DNA of 60,000 nt from assembly GCA_903813345.2 (NCBI GenBank), contig CAIIXF020000010.1, positions 8,922,349 to 8,982,348 of the forward strand. Direction: 5' to 3'. Of this stretch, positions 9,577 through 20,062 are shown one piece after another (position 1 is the stretch's first letter; every line of letters begins with the position of its first letter). This DNA is from Owenia fusiformis (Eukaryota; Annelida; Polychaeta; Sabellida; Oweniidae). Position numbers and translations under genes: made by a program. The notes under the pieces were generated by a model. That model saw nothing but the letters and a program-made list of their open reading frames with translations, was not told where the DNA came from and did not search any database.

Positions 9577-10427
9577 TAGACCATGCTCAGGCACCTGGCA
9601 CTAGGGAAGTGTATGACAGATCCTGGAAGAAATTAGTAGACTTTGGGAAGGAATTTGAGGTTGATATCTGGCCTGTATCTAAAGAAAACTTAAAATTGTT
9701 TATTTGCAAATTAGATGAAGAAGGGTACGCGCCATCTTCAATCCGTACGTTCATATCCGCTATAAGTTATATGTATAAGTTACATGGTTTGAATGATACG
9801 ACTCACACCTTCGACATACAGCAGGGTTTGAAAGGGCTTGGAAAACAGAAAGCATCTCATGATTCCAGATCTCCAGTGACTTTAGAATTGTTGGACCATT
9901 TGATAGGGTCTTTAAATAGTGTTAGAGAGGTCATGAAAGGGGAATACAGATTGAAATTGTTTAAAGCAATGTTTTTACTGGCTTTCCATGCAATGTTACG
10001 TATTGGGGAGTTTTGCGGGGAAGGTCCACATAATTTGAAAATAAATAATGTCACTCAGTTTACTGACAAGAATATTAACATTCGGTTCAATTCATTTAAA
10101 CATAGCATGCAACCCTGTACAATTCAGATCAACAAGAAAGAGGTTGTGAATTGTCCCATTCAAGCGATGAAAGATTATCTGAAAGTAAGGGGTTGGGGGG
10201 ATGGCCCTCTATTTCATATAGATGGTGAAGCGGTACCAATTTTCTTGTTTCGAACGGTATTGAATCAAGCTTTGGAAAAAGCAGGGAGAACAAAAGAAAA
10301 GATCCGCGCTCATAGTTTCCGCATAGGGGGAGCCACCCAGTTATGTAAAGAAGGGATGTCCATGGTTAAAATTATGAAAATTGGAAGGTGGCGCTCAATC
10401 CCAGCCTTTTTGAAATATTTAAGATGA
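9456..10427 (+). CDS. Tyrosine recombinase of the YR retrotransposon
   Basis: Frame open from 9456 (after TGA at 9453) to the stop at 10425-10427. It has no early ATG, which supports expression by -1 frameshift from RT. Numbering from 9486 (313 aa), the catalytic domain has Arg172 in LRIGE, the HSFR box with His276 and Arg279, Trp302 in GRWRS, and the nucleophile Tyr311 in FLKYLR just before the stop. Residues 20-130 form the SAM-like core-binding domain. It should recombine a circular DNA copy of the element into the genome at a short shared sequence; the AAAT seen at the junctions fits. The protein appears intact. Confidence 0.92.
   Translation, partial: CTISKSISEVLADASDGFERATNCSSGYLAREYKHKFKKLIDHAQAPGTREVYDRSWKKLVDFGKEFEVDIWPVSKENLKLFICKLDEEGYAPSSIRTFISAISYMYKLHGLNDTTHTFDIQQGLKGLGKQKASHDSRSPVTLELLDHLIGSLNSVREVMKGEYRLKLFKAMFLLAFHAMLRIGEFCGEGPHNLKINNVTQFTDKNINIRFNSFKHSMQPCTIQINKKEVVNCPIQAMKDYLKVRGWGDGPLFHIDGEAVPIFLFRTVLNQALEKAGRTKEKIRAHSFRIGGATQLCKEGMSMVKIMKIGRWRSIPAFLKYLR
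9561..9573 (+). promoter_or_regulatory. Overlapping -1 frameshift heptamers before the RT stop
   Basis: Read in the RT frame, A AAT TTA (9561-9567), T TTA AAA (9564-9570) and A AAA AAT (9567-9573) each fit the X XXY YYZ slippery pattern. The RT stop TAA follows at 9574-9576. The tyrosine-recombinase frame is exactly -1 relative to RT and is open here. A -1 slip at any of the three would fuse RT to the recombinase. Confidence 0.6.
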
Positions 10428-10915
10428 GCGAGGGTTTTATACATGTACACTAGTCAAATAGGGCGAAGGTAAAAAATTAAGGAAGGTGCAGAATGCCGCG
10501 ATAGGTAATGTTTTAGGGAAGGAGACACCTCCTTAAGGGTTGCCTCAGCGTTAAGTAGAAATTAATGGTTAACTTGAAATAAAGGTACAAGAAGAGTAGT
10601 AGGATAAGCAAGGGGATACCTGTTTTTCCAGCTTTGTTTTTGGTATGCCAAATATAGCAAATCAGTTAAAAACTATACTTCATTTAGGAATTGTACAGTA
10701 TGAGCATTGGTAAAATGTGTTCAGAGGATGGAGACACCTTCTCTGTAAAGGGTATGTTTCAATGTTTGCTCAAGGTTTTTTCTTGTAATACAAAGTGGAT
10801 CTACTTCAATAAAGAAAGTCTTTAAGCTTAAACTGTATTATGTATTTTTGGTTAGGCCAACATATGTTATATTGGTGGGGGGCACTTTGAACCATCATAA
10901 GAAGGTCAAAGTAGT
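10428..10915 (+). other. Retroelement 3' untranslated region
   Basis: No ORF. AATAAA occurs at 10578-10583 and 10808-10813. The motif GGAGACACCT recurs at about 10520 and 10727. The segment ends at repeat B1. Confidence 0.5.
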
Positions 10916-11280
10916 GGCATCATTTGCCTCCCACAAATAGAACAAGTCCGTTCAAGAGAATGATACTAATCCAACATAGGTTAGGGGGAGGTATTCAGTT
11001 TTGAGTAGGTCTAACAGCTCTTTGTGTCAGACTACATGAAACAAACTTAAAAAGCAGGAAAGGTAAAATCCTAGGTGGGTTCATGACACAGATGGCGGAG
11101 TTTTTCTTAGGATACATCCTAAAGAAAAGTATTTCTGGGGAAAGATTCTGCCATCTGTGGTTAATGAAGATATTCAGAGCTGTTTGCCTCCCTAGAGTCC
11201 TAGAAGTGAAAGAGCGACTCCTCTATGGCGCATAAAGGTAGTTCTAGAGGTTGTTAGACACCATAATGGGAAACATAAAT
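10916..11280 (+). repeat. Split direct repeat B1
   Basis: 365 bp starting GGCATCATTTGCC and ending CATAAAT. It is repeated at 11730-12094 with one visible difference (G at 11166, T at 11980). It abuts A2 directly at the AAAT junction, as a circular intermediate would. Confidence 0.9.
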
Positions 11281-11676
11281 TAATTCTATGTAATAGAATG
11301 CTTTATGTGTCATTGATGGGGTCGTTCTGATCACGTTGAGAAACGTAGAGAAGCTGAGCTCACCTGAAAGTAGAAACATATGCTGTGGGGGTCTGAAGAC
11401 TTTGTTAATAAGCGATTTTCTTAGATTCGTTGCAGTGTTTGGTTCCATTACGGAAGTGACGTAGTGACACCAGATGGCGCTTGATGTTGGACTTCCTTTC
11501 TGACAGCCCGCCAAATCTAAGAGTGGTTATCCATATTTTATCAGCAGAGTTTAGGTTTTTATGTTGTTTTATTAGATACAAACAACAAGAAGGTAAGCGA
11601 TTAGTTAAGTTAAGGGTCAGTTGGACCTGATGTTAATTGTTTTGGGTTGTTTTAGTTTGGAATTAGATGAAAAATT
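11281..11676 (+). repeat. Split direct repeat A2
   Basis: Second copy of A1, apparently identical over 396 bp, following B1 without a gap. A 53-bp spacer with an ACC/CCACC microsatellite (11677-11729) separates it from B2. Confidence 0.9.
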
Positions 11677-11729
11677 ACCACCACCACCCCCACCGCCATC
11701 CATTGGTTATTATTAGGGTTTAGGGAGGG

Positions 11730-12094
11730 GGCATCATTTGCCTCCCACAAATAGAACAAGTCCGTTCAAGAGAATGATACTAATCCAACATAGGTTAGGG
11801 GGAGGTATTCAGTTTTGAGTAGGTCTAACAGCTCTTTGTGTCAGACTACATGAAACAAACTTAAAAAGCAGGAAAGGTAAAATCCTAGGTGGGTTCATGA
11901 CACAGATGGCGGAGTTTTTCTTAGGATACATCCTAAAGAAAAGTATTTCTGGGGAAAGATTCTGCCATCTGTGGTTAATTAAGATATTCAGAGCTGTTTG
12001 CCTCCCTAGAGTCCTAGAAGTGAAAGAGCGACTCCTCTATGGCGCATAAAGGTAGTTCTAGAGGTTGTTAGACACCATAATGGGAAACATAAAT
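11730..12094 (+). repeat. Split direct repeat B2
   Basis: Second copy of B1 (364 of 365 bases by eye). Its last bases AAAT abut the right part of the interrupted MITE, marking the right end of the element. Confidence 0.9.
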
Positions 12095-12209
12095 ATGATT
12101 TATGGTGTATACTTTTCTGCAGTTTGTGGGAGTTTGGGACATTAAATGTTAAAATTCAAGAAAATATGCCAATTAAACGACTGATCAATTAATATATACC
12201 AGCACTGTA

Positions 12210-13074
12210 CTTTGGTATTTTATTTCCCAAAGTTAACTGTGAGCTGAGATGTGAGTGACATGACCACATGACAAAACTTACTGTTGAGTGACATTCAATT
12301 CATTGAATAGAATCAATGTGCAAATGTGAAATTACAAAAAGTAACAAAAAATTCAACGTACGTTTGAATATTCTTCTGAAAAGACAACCATCTTTCACGG
12401 CCCTACGTACCGCACAGGACATCTTATAGGTGTTTTACACTGCCTTCCTAAAAATTTTCTGTTTTGTAAAATGAGAAATCTCTGACAAGAAATTACTAAT
12501 CTATCTTTTCAGATATAATATTCCCGGCAGAGTATCATACAATATAAATTATATTATAAATTTACATTAATTATAATAAAAATATTTTTTTGTGTCAAAT
12601 GTTTATAATTTAATTGTAATTAGATTATATCACCGCCTATATTAGTGTGGCAGTATATTGTGATGATTATCCGGGCAATTTGAATGGCGGTCGAAAATTT
12701 TAAAATATTTTGAAAACATTACTATTTTGAACGTTTTCTCATCATACGTGTATAATCTCTTCTTTGATTATAAATTTCCTCAATTTTCATAAATATTTAC
12801 TCATCCGGGAATGATTGGTAAGTTGTATACCTTTGATAGACCATGTTATTTTGTCTCGTTTTACGTTTGTGATTTCCGAGGTCGAGCCTTTTTAATCTGT
12901 GTGACGTTGTTACTCCACATGAACTTGCATCAACACCTGACATCGATTGGAGACTGAACGTGAAGAATATACGCTTATTTTTCCAAGTTTTGACATCAGT
13001 ATTCATCAGGGGTTCCTGTGCATCACTGGTCAGAGAACAGGACCAAGTCACTGATTCGTCAGTAAGCCACATGC
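12210..13074. other. Intergenic, nothing recognised
   Basis: AT-rich sequence to about 12800, then a less AT-rich stretch whose minus-strand frame (12797-13141) is partly a copy of the foldback arm to its right. I see no supported gene. Confidence 0.4.
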
Positions 13075-13995
13075 TATCTATTGCAAGACTTACGCCTGCC
13101 ACAACCGTCGCCATGTTAATCAGTGTTTTTAAGTACTGCAAGGATCCTGCAATGACTGGTAGTGTTATCGTGTAAGCCTGGTATAACCGTGACAGGCTGG
13201 TATAACGGTGACAATGCTGTATTATATTGCAAGGCCTGTCATGACCCTGGAAGTGTTATCGTGGAAGCCTGGTGCGACCGTAGCCTTTATTGTTGTTTAT
13301 AAGCGAATGTGAATATTAATGTATAGTAGTAATTTTGATTTTGACATGATTAAGGTAGTTAAACACCATGATCATAGTATTAAACTGTTTAATTGTAATG
13401 ACGATCACTTAAAATTGTTAAGGATATTCCTGGCATTAATGTCATACATATTTACTAGTCATTTGCAATACATTATAACGGTCATGGTAGGACTAAGCCT
13501 AAATTTCTACATTAACACCCTCATACCTGGCCTTGCAATACTGTATTACATTGTCACGGTCATATCAGGCTTTGCGATCCCATAATACATTGTCATGGTC
13601 ATGCCAGGTTTTGAAATACACATTGTCATGGTTATAGCAGTCCTTATCGTAAATTTCTACATTACCACTCTCATACCTGAACTTGCAATACTATATTACA
13701 TTGTCACGGTCATGCCAGGGCTTACAGAACTATATAACATTGCCACGGTCATGCCAGGCCTTGCAGTACTATATTACATTGTCAAGGTCATGCCAAGCCT
13801 TGCAGAACTATATTACATTGTCACGGTCATGGCAGGCATTGCAATATAATACAGCATTGTCACGGTTATACCAGGCTTTCATGATAACATTACCACGGTC
13901 ATAGCAGGATCCTTGCGCTTCTTAAAAACACTGAGTAACACGGTGATGGTTACGCCAGGCATTAGTCTTGCAACAGATAGGGTCTCCAGTAAGCA
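13075..13995. repeat. Foldback made of a degenerate 39-bp minisatellite
   Basis: The left end (about 13075-13290) is the reverse complement of the right side (about 13640-13995). For example, AGGATCCTGC at 13141 matches GCAGGATCCT at 13904. The right arm is a degenerate tandem array with a 39-bp step (CATGCC at 13711, 13750 and 13789) and the recurring motif CACGGTCATGCCAGG. Since 39 is divisible by three, long open frames appear; these are repeat artefacts. Confidence 0.7.
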
Positions 13996-14143
13996 GCAAA
14001 TCTACGGTAGACGGGTCTGCCTTTGCTCAGATTGTCTATGTCTATATAATGATATATGTCCATGCTTTGAGAAAAAGCACATATTCCAGAATTTCTGTTG
14101 TAGAAGAATCTGAAAAAATAATGAAATGATGTGATGTAACCAG

Positions 14144-14201
14144 TAGACTATATCCTCCAGTCTGAATTCTCAGGAAATTCAGTCTATTGGATATAGACTA
14201 A
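14144..14201. repeat. Imperfect 25-bp hairpin
   Basis: TAGACTATATCC plus CAGTCTGAATT on the left pairs with AATTCAGTCTA plus GGATATAGACTA on the right. The motif ATGTAACCAGTA flanks it on both sides. Possibly a tiny MITE. Nothing else is seen in 13996-14640. Confidence 0.45.
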
Positions 14202-14642
14202 TGTAACCAGTAACCACATATCTACTTACCAGTATGTATTGTCATCTACATATCTGACTAGGTTGCATTGTGGAACACGACAATGAAGGCAACAACATAT
14301 CGATATTTGATCTTAGCTAAATTTTTTGAAATTTAGATCATCCATTTAAATTCAGGCAAAACTGAAAGATGTAGAAAATGTGGATAAGTGATTCCTTTTT
14401 GAAAAATAACATTGCAGCAAAAACTGAAAGATGGAGACAACGCATGTTTCTATTTTCCTTATAATCTTGCAATGTGGTCCTTTAGGGGTTTCAAATGGGG
14501 GGCCTCTATTAAAGGCAGAATCAGATCTATAGGGGTGACAAAATTACAAGTCACATGTACAATTGACCTACCAATCTATTCCTTACAAGCTCAAATACAA
14601 TATACATATAAATCCCCAAAAATTCATGATGTGTATAAATTG

Positions 14643-15290
14643 ATGAAGTTATCATCATCATCATGTTTAGGAGGGTAGGGTTAGTCCTGTGTTTTCCTCC
14701 CTTCAGGTTTTGTTATTTACATGTATTCTTATGCGCAGTTTTCAATTTCTTAGGTATTTTATTTCCCAAATACGTCAGTGTATGCAATTTAATGTGACCT
14801 GACAGTTGCACTAAAAAGTGTGAACTGGTCATCCTAGGTCTCTTGTGATCTTCTACATGTCTGGGTAGTAGTAGGCATCGACCTTTGCTTTGAAAAAGTC
14901 TAATTTCAGGGCTGTAACTACATTCTCTGAAAAGTTGTTCCAATCGTCTATGGTCAATGACTGAAGAACCCTTGTCTTAGGGCAAGGTTAAATCTGGATT
15001 TGTAGAATATCTGGCTGTGGCCTCTTGTGTTGGTGTGACTTGGGGTAAAGAAGTGGGATGGTTCTATCTTTTCTATGTCATTCATTATATTTTATATACT
15101 TGAATTAAATCTCCTCTTTTTCTCTTATATGTTTCGGTAATAGATGTAGCTGCTTTAATTGTCCTTCATAAGATAGATCAGTCATGCCAGTGATGAGTTT
15201 GATGGCAAACCTTTGTATTTTCTCTATCTTGTTAAAGTCAAATTGATATCTGGGATTCCAAATGTGCAGTATTCCAGGTCCAGTATTAAT
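14643..15290 (-). pseudogene. Decayed CR1-like LINE, 3' end of the ORF and tail
   Basis: On the minus strand, fragments in shifting frames read IEKIQRFAIKLI, KRGDLIQVYKI and TNTRGHSQIF. This order is typical of the region after the RT domain of CR1-like non-LTR retrotransposons (RR-GDLIQ..YK.., TRGH...). The 3' end is a GGGAGGAAAACACAGG motif followed by an ATGATG microsatellite at 14650-14664. It is 5'-truncated and frameshifted, so it is dead. Confidence 0.65.
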
Positions 15291-15837
15291 TTGTCACAAA
15301 CGTATTCTATTTGACTTGATCAATATACATAATGGCTCGTCTAAGATCTTACTGCCATGGTTTAGATAGCGGTTAGCGCCCCCTGATTTTGAAAAAATGG
15401 GGGGCGCTATTGGCATCAATGTTTAGTATCAATCTCAACTGTTTATCTGTTTCATTTTCATTTACTATTACTTATTTCTCAAAAATATTTTTTGATGATA
15501 TTTAAAGTGACCATGGTTGAAAGTTTTCTAGAGTCAACGAAAAATTTGAAAGTTGTATACCATAGATCTATTTTTTAAATGTTAAGGTTCAAATTATATT
15601 CTATTCAAATTCTATCACTGTTAAACTAAAAATCTGGTCTAAATGGGCTAGCCTTTTACAGATTATTGATGTAAATGTATAGTGCACGGCCGTTCAATAT
15701 ACTCTCTAAAAAGTTTGTCTGCTAGACATTAAACAGCAATGGATCTCACTTGGATTTCTTGCTGACTCAGCATTTTCATTAATTGAGATATCTTATACAT
15801 CTGATTGCTTAATTATTGTTAAAGTAGGTACCATAGT
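15291..15837. other. Region upstream of HAUS6
   Basis: AT-rich, with one GC-rich hairpin at about 15372-15410 (AGCGCCCCC pairing with GGGGGGCGCT). The HAUS6 promoter or a non-coding first exon may lie here or further left, but no core promoter or donor could be assigned. Confidence 0.3.
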
Positions 15838-16349
15838 ATAATTACATGTGCTTTCATTCAATTCACAAAATTTGTTTTATAGAATAAGTGCACAGTAGCA
15901 ATGTCCTACTCCAAGCCAATCGGTGTGATGTCTGACCCAACTGATGTTAGGCAGGTGTTCATAATTACATGTACTTTCATGTACTTTCATTCAATTCACA
16001 AAATTTGTTTTATAGAATAAATACACAGTAGCAATGTCCTACTCCAAGCCAATCAGTGTGATGTCTGACCCAACTGATGTTAGGCAGGTGTTCATAATTA
16101 CATGTACTTTCATGTACTTTCATTCAATTCACAAAATTTATTTTATAGAATAAGTGCACAGTAGCTATGTCCTACTCCAAGCCAATCGGTGTGATGTCTG
16201 ACCCAACTGATGTTAGGCAGGTGTTCATAATTACATGTACTTTCATTCAATTCACAAAATTTGTTTTATAGAATAAGTGCACAGTAGCAATGTCCTACTC
16301 CAAGCCAATCGGTGTGATGTCTGACCCAACTGATGTTAGGCAGGTGTTC
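15838..16349 (+). repeat. Four tandem copies of the HAUS6 start region
   Basis: Copies start at 15838, 15961, 16094 and 16227 (periods 123, 133 and 133). Each contains a pyrimidine tract, the acceptor TTTTATAG, a short leader, an ATG (15901, 16034, 16167, 16290) and the codons for MSYSKPIGVMSDPTDVRQVF or a near-identical version. Copies 1-3 then run into the next repeat and reach a stop after about 35-40 codons. Only copy 4 continues into the HAUS6 exon. The 10-bp sequence GTACTTTCAT is itself doubled in copies 2 and 3. Confidence 0.9.
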
Positions 16350-19300
16350 TTCACCAACCTCCTGCTCTTAGGCTTTGATCCTGATGCTGCAGAAGCCAAA
16401 TACAAATTGCTTTTTAACAGGTTTGTAATTGTTTTTGCATATGCTAGATATTTTCCAAGCTTTGAAGGGTTTCTAGTAGACAACTCATCCTAAGACAACT
16501 CATCCCAATACAACTCATCCCTAGAACAACTCATTCCAAGACAACTCATCCCAACTTCCAAGGTATCTCATCCCAAGACAATTCATGTTCTGATATCCTA
16601 TGAAGCATTAGAGAGAACTGCATTTAATTGAGTTTTCGAAAGTTGACTTCCATTCACCTGGAAAATCATGAAAAATTGCCATTCAAACATCCCGAAATAC
16701 TCGGGAGAATATTGTATGCCCTAGCATAATAAAACATATGGAATACTTTTAAATTCACTTTAAAACGATCTTCAGAGGTTTTCTATGTAAAATGAATTTA
16801 CTGCCAATTTGTATTTGGATGTAATGAATGATGAAGCGAAACTGATTAACTCGAAAACATAAAATAAAAGGACACATTTTATGCATCTTAATATCTTGTA
16901 TTTTATGAATAACATGTAATCCTCTTCCGTCACCATGATGACATATTGTTATAGTCACAAACTTTTTTTGTGGACCTTGGTTGGTGTTTGGTTTCAGTGT
17001 CTGTGACAAATGGCAGGTGACCAAAATAGTACAATAGTACATTTTGCATGTTAATACCTTGTTTATTTTATAAACTTGTCCGTATAAACTTACACATTGT
17101 ATCAAAATGTTTATCATGACAAATGCATGTAACTATGGTGGATGAATAATAGACATAATAACTGATGTCATGTTATATAATAATGTTGGCACGCTATTGA
17201 GTCAATGGCCTGATGGTTATAAATAAAACAAAAATACAGTAAAACCTGTCTAAGTGAAACACATTTGGTACCTCTTAATAGTGTTCTACAGGGGAGGTGG
17301 TCCACTTAGAGGTTCATTTAACTTTTATACAGTTGGTCTTTGGACTCAGAAAAGTGTTCCACTAACAGATGTGCTCCTTTTCTAGAGATGTGCCAATTTA
17401 CAGAGTTTGTTTTACAAATGTATATTACATTCAGTTATCTCCCCAGTATTAAAGCAAGATGCCCACCTGAGATTTTGAAAACAGGCGCGTACCCACTTAA
17501 AACTCATATGTACTCAATTAAATATGAGAGAAATCATGAAAAATGCGCATTTTTGACCAATTTTGGTCTGTATTATGAAAATGAGAATCCTGTAGAAAAC
17601 ACTGACATTTGTTCTATCTCTTGATGAGAATACTGTATATTATTACCACCTTGCCGGGCCAGTTCTAGGGGGTTTAGTGCTTGTTTAGAAGGCATTCATT
17701 TTACTATATCGACCTGAGCAATATATGATGTCATAGTGGCAGTCCATAATGGGGACAATAATGCAATTAATGACCTTCAATTTTCCCCAGGAGATATCGT
17801 TCAGTGCGTAAGATTTTCTTGCTACTTCAGCCCTGGTCATTAACCGTGGTAATAATACTAATAACGTCATTTCTGCGGGCAATATAGTGAAATATTGTAC
17901 TGAGGGTGGATTATTATTTTGAAAAATGGCCATCATTTTTATGTGTGTTATTTTACATTTTTTATTATAACTCAAATTAAAAAGTATTGTATTTTGCATG
18001 TGCATTGCATACTGTCTTCATTTTGGGTAGTAGGCGGCCATTTTAAAGAATGGCCACCATTTACATGTGTGCGATGTTTCTTCTGATGACAACTTGGCTC
18101 GTGAGCAACCATTTTGAAAATGGTGGCCTTTCTTATGTGTGTTATTTTATGATATTTGCTGTGTATTTCGTTTGTAAAAATGCCAGCCATTTCTGTTCGA
18201 TGTGATTTGCTACGCTTTGGCGTTGCCGTTGTTCTGGTTTCACTAGGCAAAAATGATATTGAAACACATGTACAATATTATATATATTATATATATGCTT
18301 GTCTTTTACAGAGATATGTTTGCTCTTCCCAACAAAACTGGCTTTGAAGTTGTCCTGCATTTTCTCTTCAATAGGCTCAACCCTACACTCAGCAGGGAAA
18401 CATTCAGGTATATTGATGTTTAATCTAAAAGATCTCTATTGTAGTTCCTAAAAATGATGTTATACTCTTAACACCTCTAGGATTCACCATATCTCAATCC
18501 CCTTATAAGGATCTATTACAATGGTAATTCTTAGCAGTGACATAAAAATGAGATGATTCACAATTGTAATAAATTATAAGAAATTCACACCTGCTTGACT
18601 ATGTTGTGTTGAATGTTCAGTCCCACATTTTAGTTTCTTAAGTTAAGAATATGAATGAAATCAATGTGAGTTTATGTTTTACCTTCAGAGATTGTTGGCC
18701 AGTAAGAGATAAGAAACAAGAGCAGTTGTTTAGGAGAGGTTGCAATAACTGGCTCACTAACATAGCAAAGGTGAGGTTTCTAAATCTCCATTTAATGAGG
18801 TTAAACATATATACAGTGAGCCTATGGAATTGTCTAGGCGTCCATCTATCCATCCATTTGTTGGCCTGTCCCTTTCTTCTGTAAACATATAATTAGTTGT
18901 TCTTATGTTGGGCATAGCTGCTCAAATGCACTACCTCTAAAAGTGGCCATTATCCATTATCTCTTGAGTTGACATGATCTATTAACATAATTTTAATGAC
19001 TGTTACTGCACTACTACAAAATACAGTATCCTTAGTTTATGATTCATTGCTTTTTATGTATTTTAGGATGAGGTTGATGCCCATCTCCCAAGGATAACTC
19101 CCTCTGTGTTTATGTCTCCTGGGGGAGATAGGTTCTACCAATTAATGTTTGCATTCTCCACTTATGTTCTGAGGGTGGTCCTGCACATTGAAAATGGTAA
19201 GATTTGTAATATACACTAGGGTCACCCATGGGCTGCATTTTGAGGTCAACCTGTAGATTCTTATCTAGACTTTCGATCTTTAAAATTATTTCTTTTTTAT

Positions 19301-20062
19301 GAGACTATTAGTGCATGGACTTATTTCAAGGGAGTATGAGTAAATTACAAGTGAAAAAATAGTTGTAACAAATAATTTTAAAATAAAGATTTAAATGATA
19401 ATTTATACGATTACATTCACAATGCTTTTTCAAGGTGTAAAAGATCGTGATCATCTACTGCACCCCAAGTTGACACATCAGACGTCAGGCCATGCTGATG
19501 TCATGACATCAACAATTCAATGTGGCACCATTCAACGCAGAAAAGAATTTATTCATCGTGTGCAGGACATTACAAGCATACAAGAACAATGGAAAGCTTA
19601 TGCTGGGTAATTTTTTTTGTGTTTTTTTCTTAATATTTTATTAATTGACTCTGATCCTAATATACCTGTAAATAATGCAACATCAATGGACTTTGATTGG
19701 TTGGTCAATATTACACAATTTTTTTCATGCTTATTTGATGTCCAACTATCTTTTCCGATGTCACATCATTTCCCTGATGTCACTTCATTTTTATTCTGTC
19801 AAGTTTCTGTAATGTCACATCATTTTTATTCTGTCACATTTCTATAATGTCACATTATTTGTCTTATGTCTCATTATTTCTCTTCCTTTCACACAGTATA
19901 AAATGTAAATAAAGCATTGTTTCTCCTTTCTCAGGACTATAGGCTGTTTATGTATTTCAGTGAGTTGGTTAAGTCATACAGGGCATTAAGCAAGGCCATT
20001 AGGGAAAAGGAACGCCTTGTAAGGACAGAAATACAAAGAGCTGTCGATAGAGGAACAGGAAG
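16290..20062 (+). CDS. HAUS6: HAUS6 exons 1-6, conserved N-terminal domain
   Basis: Residues 1 to about 237. This covers the conserved N-terminal domain: LGFDPDAAEAKYKLLF, DMFALPNKTGFEVVLHFLF, CWPVRDKKQEQLFRRGCNNW, then the SPGG motif in VFMSPGGDRFYQLM. A charged helical stretch follows (KAIREKERLVRTEIQRAV) that begins the coiled-coil part. The start is taken at 16290 because only this repeat copy runs into the exon. Exon 1 ends at an AG/GTTTGT donor and the other exons have good acceptors and GTRAGN-type donors. Exon phases are 2, 2, 0, 1, 2, 2. Confidence 0.85.

Larger units (their letters stand above)
3553..12094 (+). mobile_element. Ngaro-type tyrosine-recombinase retrotransposon, complete
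   Basis: An 8542-bp element with split direct repeats in the order A1 (3553-3948), coding region, B1 (10916-11280), A2 (11281-11676), B2 (11730-12094). It encodes an SGNH hydrolase, a gag-like protein, RT-RNase H and a tyrosine recombinase; no methyltransferase domain is seen. This layout is that of Ngaro-group DIRS-like elements, which are thought to integrate as circles through their recombinase without target duplication. That fits here: only the tetranucleotide AAAT is shared by the two junctions and the A2 junction. A1 and A2 appear identical and B1/B2 differ at one base (11166 versus 11980), so the insertion is young. All ORFs are long and their catalytic residues intact, so it may be active. 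Confidence 0.92.
3057..12207 (-). mobile_element. 609-bp MITE, copy 2, inverted and split by a retrotransposon
   Basis: The left part (3057-3552) and right part (12095-12207) together are the reverse complement of the MITE at 2306-2914. TA flanks are at 3055-3056 and 12208-12209. Subtracting the 8542-bp insertion leaves 609 bp, the length of copy 1. Copy 1 therefore shows the undisturbed insertion site: GGTAAAT followed directly by ATGATTTATGG in the orientation of copy 2. Confidence 0.8.

Noticed and set aside
9486-10427. Phage or bacterial integrase
   Set aside because: The tyrosine recombinase lies directly behind DIRS-type RT-RNase H and inside split direct repeats, so it belongs to the retrotransposon.
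13319-13904. Three overlapping small ORFs
   Set aside because: They are frames of the degenerate 39-bp minisatellite (13 codons per unit) with no independent support.
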